Source: Rhodococcus oxybenzonivorans (lineage in GTDB: Bacteria; Actinomycetota; Actinomycetes; Mycobacteriales; Mycobacteriaceae). Taken from it: a stretch of DNA of 64,000 bases. The notes beneath the pieces were generated by a model, which saw only the letters and a list, made by a program, of their open reading frames with translations, ran no database searches and was not told the origin of the DNA. Below, one piece after another: positions 57,777-64,000 of the stretch. Where the stretch lies: contig NZ_CP021354.1 in the NCBI RefSeq assembly GCF_003130705.1, forward strand, positions 4,216,001 to 4,280,000, given 5' to 3'. The translations under genes and the position numbers were made by a program. The number at the start of each line of letters is the position of its first letter. Within the stretch, counting starts at the first letter, position 1.

Positions 57777-58961
57777 TCAGCGAGGGGTCCGGCCTGTGAG
57801 GGGTGGCTGAATCACCAACGGGTCGTCTGCGGCCGGCGGACCGTACACACCCCCGGCCCGGGTCGCGTTCTCCTGCCCGAGATCGTCGGGGCGTGGGACA
57901 TTGACCGCACCACGCTGTTCGAGGTAGTCCTGCGACTGGCACGTCCAGTCGAGGGCCGGTTCACGTGGTTCCGCCTCGGTGACCAGTCGGCGGGGGGCGT
58001 CGTACACACACATCGGGCCCTGCGTGCCGACGAGGAGCAGATCGGCCAGTCCGCCCTTCTCGATCGAACCGATCTTCGGCAGTGCCGTCGGCATGATCGA
58101 CAGGCCGTAGTCGAGTGACGGTTGCCGATCCGCCACGATGCGGGTGGGGAGGACCAGATCGGCGAGCATGGTGCCGAGGGAGTCGCGGTTGCCGGCAAGC
58201 AGGGAGTCGAGGCTGGCCATCGTCTGGGGCGAGCGTCCCATCAAATCGACGAGAGCCGCATCGTTGGCCTGCAGTTGTTCGAAGACATTTCGTGCGGTGC
58301 TCGCCGATCCGGGCAGTGCTGCAGCCAATCCGTCGGCGCTGTCCAGGAGTGGCATTCCTTTGTCGACGATGGTGGTGAGCGCTTCTGTGCGACTGTCGAG
58401 TAGCTGCGCTGCCTCGGCCGAATTGTCGAGCAGGTTCTGCAGGTCCGGTCCGGTTCCCTGGAAGGCGGTGCCGAACGTGTCGGCAATCGTCGAGAGGTCG
58501 TGCACGTCGAGTGTGTTCACCAGGTCGGTCGCCTGAACGAGGGTAGCGTCCAGCGACTTCGGAACCCCGTCCGCCGGGATGGCGATGACGTCTCCGTCGA
58601 CCAGATAGGGCGGCTGGTCGGTGGTGGGCATGATGTCGAGCGACTGAATGCCGACCGGATTTTCGGTGCTGATCTTCGCGACGGACCCGATCGGTATCTC
58701 GGTTCCCGGATGTAGTTCGATTCCGAGCACTATGCCCGAACCGGAGGGGCTGACGTCGACCGATTCGACGGTTCCCACTCCCACTCCGCGGTAGTTCACC
58801 GAGGTTCCGCGGGCGAGCCCGGCCGCGTTGTCCAGTTCGGCGCTCAGCCGGAGAGGATCGCCGAACGTGTCCGGTCCGGCGACGTACCGCAACCCGAACA
58901 GAATCGCGACCAGTGAAATCACTACGAACATGACGAGCTGCGCCACGACGTGCCGGGTCAT
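57777..58961 (-). CDS. mceF: Mce family protein F
   Basis: 394 aa. One N-terminal transmembrane helix (about 8-25), then an MlaD/Mce domain (about 35-115), a long helical region rich in Leu/Asp/Ala, and a Pro-rich C-terminus. Last of six consecutive mce cistrons, which is the MceF position. Mce proteins form a hexameric/needle-like conduit for lipid import across the mycolate envelope. ATG overlaps the mceE stop by 1 nt. Confidence 0.9.
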   Translation of the reverse strand: MTRHVVAQLVMFVVISLVAILFGLRYVAGPDTFGDPLRLSAELDNAAGLARGTSVNYRGVGVGTVESVDVSPSGSGIVLGIELHPGTEIPIGSVAKISTENPVGIQSLDIMPTTDQPPYLVDGDVIAIPADGVPKSLDATLVQATDLVNTLDVHDLSTIADTFGTAFQGTGPDLQNLLDNSAEAAQLLDSRTEALTTIVDKGMPLLDSADGLAAALPGSASTARNVFEQLQANDAALVDLMGRSPQTMASLDSLLAGNRDSLGTMLADLVLPTRIVADRQPSLDYGLSIMPTALPKIGSIEKGGLADLLLVGTQGPMCVYDAPRRLVTEAEPREPALDWTCQSQDYLEQRGAVNVPRPDDLGQENATRAGGVYGPPAADDPLVIQPPLTGRTPR

Positions 58962-60010
58962 CAGCGGACACCTCCGCCGAGCACCTCGGCCAGTGTCCGG
59001 GCTTCCGGGACCTCGAGGGGCGCCGAGCCGGTGAGCAGTTTCGCGATGACCGCTGTGACGTCGAAAGTCCCGTTGAAGGTCACGTAGTCGCCGGGTGTGG
59101 CGGCGGCGAATCCACCGAGGAACCGTGCGACCGCTTCCAGTGTCGGCGCCAGCTCCGATTCGAATCCTTCGAGGGCGGCCAGTACCGTGCCGGCGTCATC
59201 GATTTCGGCCGACAGCTCCGTTCCGGCGCTTCCGAGGACACGTTCGGCTTCCCCGGTGAGTGCGGACGCCTGGTGCATGAGCGCGGTGATCTGTTCACGC
59301 TGGGACAGCAGTAGGCCGATCACCGGCGACATTTCGGTCAGCGCGCGATCCAGTATCGGTTGTCCGGCCGCCAATTCGGCGGAAAACGTATGGGAGGCCC
59401 CTATTGCCCTGTTCAGTTCGTCACGGTGGTCATCGACGACACCCAGCGTGTTGTTCAACATGTCCGCAAGGTCTCGCACCTTGTCGGAGCGGCCGGCGAA
59501 GGCTGCGCTCAATTCCCTCATGATGGTGCTCATCTGATCGATTCCACTACCGTTGAGCACGGTGGCGAGCGCTGCCAGTCCACTTTCGATGTCCGGGCCG
59601 CGCGACGTGTGTAGCAATGGAATCGCGTCACCGTCGCCCATCGGTGTCCCGATTCCGTCCTCCACGTTCAGCCGCACGAAGGGATTGCCGAGGGCAGTGG
59701 GTAGCTCGATCCGCGCGGTGACATCTCGGGGCACACGGACGTCGTCACGGATCCGCATTTCGAGCCTGGCGGTGAAGTTTCGGGTGGACACCTCGGATAC
59801 GCGACCGATCACATCCTGTCCGGCCCGGACTTCGGCACCGGGTACGACCCGGTCGGCACCCGCGAACTCTGCGGTGATGCGATACGACGGCCCGTCGGGC
59901 GCGTGACCGACCGACAGGCCTTGAAGGCTGAGCGAGCATCCGGACGTGATCGCGGCGGCCCCGAGGATCACCACAGTCGTCAGTGCGTGCATTCTGCTCC
60001 GGATCGTCAT
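58961..60010 (-). CDS. mceE: Mce family lipoprotein E (LprN-like)
   Basis: 349 aa. Signal peptide with lipobox ITSGC (Cys25), the mark of the MceE position; Mce domain at about 42-120, then helical repeats. Contrasts with the transmembrane anchors of neighbouring Mce proteins. Overlaps mceD by 4 nt and mceF by 1 nt. Confidence 0.93.
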   Translation of the reverse strand: MTIRSRMHALTTVVILGAAAITSGCSLSLQGLSVGHAPDGPSYRITAEFAGADRVVPGAEVRAGQDVIGRVSEVSTRNFTARLEMRIRDDVRVPRDVTARIELPTALGNPFVRLNVEDGIGTPMGDGDAIPLLHTSRGPDIESGLAALATVLNGSGIDQMSTIMRELSAAFAGRSDKVRDLADMLNNTLGVVDDHRDELNRAIGASHTFSAELAAGQPILDRALTEMSPVIGLLLSQREQITALMHQASALTGEAERVLGSAGTELSAEIDDAGTVLAALEGFESELAPTLEAVARFLGGFAAATPGDYVTFNGTFDVTAVIAKLLTGSAPLEVPEARTLAEVLGGGVR

Positions 60011-61095
60011 CGTCCTCCGACCATGAGTTCACGTAGCCCGAACGGATCGGACATGCTGGGAGGGAATTGAATCGGGTTGGTGATTCCTGGTCCGCGGCAG
60101 AGGATCGGATCGACCACCTGACACAGAGGCGACGTCGGCTCCGCCTGCGCAAGATTGGTCGAGATGTTCAATCGGATGCGGGCACGCTGGTCGGGGGTGA
60201 CCGCACGCTGAATGTTGTCGACGAGCAAGGGCAGCAGATCCATGATCTCGGCGAGGTCGGTGTCGTGCTGTCGAAGGACTCCACTCATTCCGGCGAGGTT
60301 GTCGATACTGGCACTCACGTCGCCGCCGCGAGCGGAAACGAGCTGATCGATGTGGTCCAGCAGAGTCGTGAGCTGCACTATCGTGGAGCCGATCTCGAAC
60401 TGCTGTCCGGCGAACTCGTCGCCGACGACAGTCAGCGACTGTGCCAGCGAGTCGACCTGAGCCTGCCGCGCCGAGATCGTCGTGACGAGCACCTCGAGGT
60501 TATCGATGAGGGCGCCGAGATCCTCGCTGTTGCCGGCGACGACCGAACTCGCCTGGGACAGCGTGCGGATGGCATCGTTCATCGCCTGGCCGGTACCGTG
60601 AGTGGACGCCGCGGTGGCCGAGAGTGCGGCTCCCACGTTGCCGCCTTCCGGACCGAGCACCTCGACCACAGTCTCGACACTGTCCATCAGTTGGTCCCAG
60701 GTAATCGGCGAGTGACTGCGCTCGAGCGGGATGGTGTCGCCACTGTCCAGTACCGGTCCCCCGGTGTAGGCCGGTCCGAGTTCGACGAAGCGTTCACCGA
60801 TCGCGGACGAGACCAGCACATACGAATGCGCATCCGCAGGAAGGCTGACATCGGCGGCGACCGACATGGTGATCAGGACCGTCGCACCCCTCGGTTCCAC
60901 CGCCTCGACGGCGCCCACCGGGACACCCAGCACGGTGACCTTGGTTCCGGGAAAGACCCCGTTCACGTAGGCGAACTCCGAATGCACTGTGGTTGAGGAC
61001 GAACGGAAGATCACCAGCCAACCGGCCACTGCGACCGCCACGACGAGCCCGACTGTCAGACCGATCCTCACAGCCCTGCGCTCCGCGGTCTTCAC
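60007..61095 (-). CDS. mceD: Mce family protein D
   Basis: 362 aa from a GTG that overlaps the mceC stop (GTGA); a GTG 6 nt earlier is also possible. N-terminal helix (about 12-30), Mce domain (TVHSEFAYVNGVFPGTKVTV start), helical region and Pro-rich end. Position four in the mce string. Confidence 0.9.
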   Translation of the reverse strand: MKTAERRAVRIGLTVGLVVAVAVAGWLVIFRSSSTTVHSEFAYVNGVFPGTKVTVLGVPVGAVEAVEPRGATVLITMSVAADVSLPADAHSYVLVSSAIGERFVELGPAYTGGPVLDSGDTIPLERSHSPITWDQLMDSVETVVEVLGPEGGNVGAALSATAASTHGTGQAMNDAIRTLSQASSVVAGNSEDLGALIDNLEVLVTTISARQAQVDSLAQSLTVVGDEFAGQQFEIGSTIVQLTTLLDHIDQLVSARGGDVSASIDNLAGMSGVLRQHDTDLAEIMDLLPLLVDNIQRAVTPDQRARIRLNISTNLAQAEPTSPLCQVVDPILCRGPGITNPIQFPPSMSDPFGLRELMVGGR

Positions 61096-62132
61096 GAACA
61101 CCCCGTCAGCAGTCCGACGACGCACAGAAGGTTGTCCGCGATGAAGGCGGAGGGTGCGGAGACGTCGGCCCAATCGCCCGTTCCGGTCGAGTTGACCAGG
61201 GCGCGTGCGGCCGGTGCACCCTGTGTGAGGAGGGTATCGATATTGCCCAGGTTGGCGTTGAGACGGTCCGTCACCTCACGTGCGTTCGCAAGCAGGAGGT
61301 CGAGATCGTGTGTGTTCTCGCCGAGGAACTGCGACGCCTGAGCTACCAGGGACTCCAGATCTTCGACCATCTGGCGTATCGCTTCCCGTCGCGTCGCCAG
61401 CGTCTTCATGACGACCTCCGCGTTTCCCAGCAGCGTCGACAACTGGTCCTGTTGACTTACCAGCACATCCGTCACAGTTCGGGAACTGTCGAGTAATTGC
61501 GTGATCTGGTCGGCATTCTTGGCCAGGATCGCGGACGCTGCACTGATCCCTGCCAGCGCATCCTGGTTGAGGGTGGCATCCGTGGGCATCGTGTCCGTGA
61601 CCGTCGCAACCATTTTCTGCAGTCCCTCGACGTCCAGTTCGCTCGCTGCTTCGATCGCGCCGGACCCGATGTCGTCGAGGGAGTAGGGCACGCTGGTGCG
61701 GCTCAACGGGATCACTCCGTTCGACGGCGTTTCACCCGGCCCGGAAGGCGCGACATCGAGATATCTCCTACCGAGGATGGTCGACAGTTTCACTCCCGCC
61801 GAAGTCGTGGAGCCGAGGCGTCGTTCACCGTCGAGCCGGAAATGGACGTGGACGCGATCGCCGGCAAGCTCGACCTCCGTGACCCGGCCGGCAGGAACTC
61901 CGGCGACGTAGACGTAGTCCGAGGTGGTCAGGCCTGCCGCGTTGGCGAGTTCCGCGGTGTACGCGTCGGTCCGAACGGTAAAGCTCAGCCGAGGTACGAC
62001 GAGGACGATCGCCAGAACCAGTGTGGCGGCCGTGATTCCCACGGCTCCCACGGCAAGAGGACTGACCGGTCGCACACGTTCCTTGCCGGACAGGGAGTCC
62101 CAGACGTCCCGAATCTTGTCCACGAACGTCAT
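61092..62132 (-). CDS. mceC: Mce family protein C
   Basis: 346 aa from the ATG overlapping the mceB stop. N-terminal helix at about 27-46, Mce domain with LTTSDYVYVAGVPAGRVTEV, long helical region, ending in LLCVVGLLTGCS. Third in the mce string. Confidence 0.92.
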   Translation of the reverse strand: MTFVDKIRDVWDSLSGKERVRPVSPLAVGAVGITAATLVLAIVLVVPRLSFTVRTDAYTAELANAAGLTTSDYVYVAGVPAGRVTEVELAGDRVHVHFRLDGERRLGSTTSAGVKLSTILGRRYLDVAPSGPGETPSNGVIPLSRTSVPYSLDDIGSGAIEAASELDVEGLQKMVATVTDTMPTDATLNQDALAGISAASAILAKNADQITQLLDSSRTVTDVLVSQQDQLSTLLGNAEVVMKTLATRREAIRQMVEDLESLVAQASQFLGENTHDLDLLLANAREVTDRLNANLGNIDTLLTQGAPAARALVNSTGTGDWADVSAPSAFIADNLLCVVGLLTGCS

Positions 62133-63145
62133 TGGCAATACCTCGAATGCAGGTCTGGGCCCAATGCGCCTTCCTGACCGTCGACATTGACGATGAAGGT
62201 GCACAGGTAGATGTTGAGCCACGATCCGTACTCGCCGGCGCGGTTGACGGAGGCGAAGAAGCTCGGAGTCGCCGTCATCAGGTGGTCGAACCCGGCGTTC
62301 GCGCCGAGCATCGCACCCGTGAGCGAATTCATCCGGTCTACCGTTCGGGTGAGTTCGGGAACTCGGCCGTCGAGGATGTCGATCATCGAGGCACTGACGG
62401 CAGCCGTGTTGTCGAGGGTATCGATCAACACGTCGTTGTTCTCGGCGAGCATCCCGGTGAACGCGGTGAGGCTTTCCACCAAGTGCGAGAGTTCTGGTCC
62501 CCTGGCGGCCGCGGTGGTGGCGACGATCTCGAGATTGCCGATGAGCTCACCGATGACCTGATCGTGATTAGCCAGATTTCCGGTCACCGCGGTGACCCGT
62601 CGCAGCAGGGTGTCGACACTGGTTCTCCGGCCGTCGAATACGGCGACGACCTCTGAGGCGAGTTCGTTGACCTGTGTGGGGTCGATCGCCTCGAACAGAG
62701 GCTTGAAACCATTGAACAGACTCGTCAGGTCCAGGGCAGGTGAAGTGCGGTCGAGCGGGATCGTCTCCCCCTCCTCGAGCGTGCCTTTCCCGATTTCTCC
62801 TGCGCTCAGGTCGAGGTACCGGACACCCAACAAGTCGCCGTACCGGATGGCGACGGTGGTATCGGCGGGCAACTTCTGATCGCGCTCCACCCGGAAACCG
62901 ACCAGGGCGGAGGCGGTTCCGGCATCACCGTCCACGATCTGCACCGAATCGACCTTTCCTACTCGCACGCCGGCGATGGTGACGTCGCTGCCAGGCGTGA
63001 CGCCCTGGGCGTCGGTGAACATCGCCTTGAATCCGACCGTCGGGCCCGGGACGGGGACGCGCAGGGTGTTGACCACGAGCACTGCGGCGCACACCGCGAC
63101 GACCAGGAAGATCGCCAATTTGAACGCCGATCTGCGGACGTTCAT
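62129..63145 (-). CDS. mceB: Mce family protein B
   Basis: 338 aa. N-terminal helix at about 9-27; Mce domain with TPGSDVTIAGVRVGKVDSVQ; helical region; C-terminus with CTFIVNVDGQEG. Overlaps mceA by 4 nt. Second in the string. Confidence 0.92.
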   Translation of the reverse strand: MNVRRSAFKLAIFLVVAVCAAVLVVNTLRVPVPGPTVGFKAMFTDAQGVTPGSDVTIAGVRVGKVDSVQIVDGDAGTASALVGFRVERDQKLPADTTVAIRYGDLLGVRYLDLSAGEIGKGTLEEGETIPLDRTSPALDLTSLFNGFKPLFEAIDPTQVNELASEVVAVFDGRRTSVDTLLRRVTAVTGNLANHDQVIGELIGNLEIVATTAAARGPELSHLVESLTAFTGMLAENNDVLIDTLDNTAAVSASMIDILDGRVPELTRTVDRMNSLTGAMLGANAGFDHLMTATPSFFASVNRAGEYGSWLNIYLCTFIVNVDGQEGALGPDLHSRYCQ

Positions 63146-64000
63146 CGACCACGTCCTTCACCGCAGTTGGGCCCGCTGAGACCGGGATAACGAGGGCAGT
63201 CCGCAGCGGTATACGGCCGCGGATTCGACAGGTCGGCAGCGACCCGCACCGCAAACTTGCCGGTCGCGAAAACCGATGCCCCTGCCTCGCCGAACGGACC
63301 CAGCTCGTCGAGTGTTGCCCGCAGCATGTCGGACTTACTCGCCATCGTGCCGAGGGTGGGTGAAAGATTCAATGCCACAGCGATCAACGAATCGGCGTTC
63401 TCCTCCACGACAGCCCCCGAGTTCCTGGAGACGACGAGACTGGCGGCGAGAAACCCGGTGAAGCTGTCGGCGTTCTCCACCAGGGTGTGCGACAGGGATG
63501 TCGCCGCCTCCATCGTGGCCAGTAGATCCGGGGACGCCGCACCCAGCTGCTCACTGAGACGGGCGATCTGCGGGGCGCGCTGCGCCACCGAATCGACGAG
63601 CGGCGCTGTCGCCTGCGCGACCTCGTGGAGGCTGTCGAGAGTGTGACCCAGCTGCTCGCCTCGGCCGCGCAGCGCGTCCGCGACCGCACTGAGGGCCGCC
63701 TGCATCTGTTCCGGCTCCACCTCCGACAACAGCTGATAGACACGCGAGTACAGGTCGTACATCTGCACCGTTTCGGTAGAGGTGTCGGGTGCGAGGTGCG
63801 CTCCCTCGGCGAGCCTCGCTCCGGCTGCGGCGCCGGTGGGTACGAGGTCCACGATCTGGTCGCCGAACAGGGTGCGGGGCACGATCCGAACGCGAACGCT
63901 CGCCGGGATGTGGTGGATCTGCTGGGGATCGAGGCTGATCTCCAACCCCGACTTCTCGATGCCGGGATCGACACTGGCCACGGTGCCCACCGCGGCGCCG
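63142..64000 (-). CDS. mceA: Mce family protein A, C-terminal part (5' end outside window)
   Basis: 286 codons are visible; the N-terminus is beyond the right edge. Retained: the end of the Mce domain (GTVASVDPGIEKSGLEISLD, PRTLFGDQIVDLVP), the MceA-characteristic segment around VQMYDLYSRVYQLLSEVEPEQ, and a long helical region. First mce gene; yrbE-type permease genes should lie just outside the window. Confidence 0.93.
   Translation of the reverse strand, partial: GAAVGTVASVDPGIEKSGLEISLDPQQIHHIPASVRVRIVPRTLFGDQIVDLVPTGAAAGARLAEGAHLAPDTSTETVQMYDLYSRVYQLLSEVEPEQMQAALSAVADALRGRGEQLGHTLDSLHEVAQATAPLVDSVAQRAPQIARLSEQLGAASPDLLATMEAATSLSHTLVENADSFTGFLAASLVVSRNSGAVVEENADSLIAVALNLSPTLGTMASKSDMLRATLDELGPFGEAGASVFATGKFAVRVAADLSNPRPYTAADCPRYPGLSGPNCGEGRGR

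Overview
The window is high-GC actinobacterial chromosome, almost certainly from Rhodococcus or a very close relative in the Mycobacteriales. Evidence is the mce operon, an ESX-4-type type VII secretion locus, frequent GTG and TTG starts, leaderless-looking promoters, and gene order that largely follows the Mycobacterium tuberculosis Rv3419c-Rv3462c segment. Most genes are core. No tRNA, rRNA, CRISPR array, insertion sequence or prophage was seen.

Left part (1-19,700). It opens with the 3' end of a metallophosphoesterase gene, a small K+-channel-like gene and a membrane-anchored Hsp70-fold protein. A long minus-strand run follows: nnr, alr, tsaE, tsaB, rimI, tsaD (NAD(P)HX repair, D-alanine supply, and the t6A tRNA modification genes). 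Next come a cupredoxin lipoprotein, glmS, an alpha/beta-hydrolase-like protein without the usual nucleophile serine, a three-gene cluster resembling ESX substrates (102, 717 and 80 aa), glmM, rplM-rpsI, and an arginine/ornithine module (rocD, a DDAH-like hydrolase, and a divergent Lrp regulator) lying between rplM and the ESX genes.

Middle (20,200-35,750). A complete ESX-4-like system is arranged as divergent blocks: two WXG100 genes, a T7SS-associated protein and eccC on minus; eccD-mycP on plus; eccB on minus; eccE on plus. Beyond it is a three-gene accessory island: flavin reductase, polysaccharide pyruvyl transferase family protein, and a QueC-like PP-loop protein with a four-cysteine cluster.

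Right part (35,800-53,810). This is an uninterrupted ribosomal super-cluster, transcribed on minus from rpsJ to truA and containing the S10, spc and alpha operons with secY, adk, map and infA. Only dtd is on plus. Long near-perfect hairpins sit between rpsQ/rplN, rpsZ/rpsH, rplO/secY, rpsD/rpoA and rplQ/truA, so the run is probably divided into several transcription or processing units. A good promoter with a leader of about 380 nt precedes rpsJ.

End (54,270-64,000). A hotdog-fold thioesterase-like gene, a DrrABC-type ABC exporter (one ATPase, two permeases), and an mce operon read from the right edge (mceA truncated by the window, then mceB to mceF), whose cistrons overlap by 1-4 nt.
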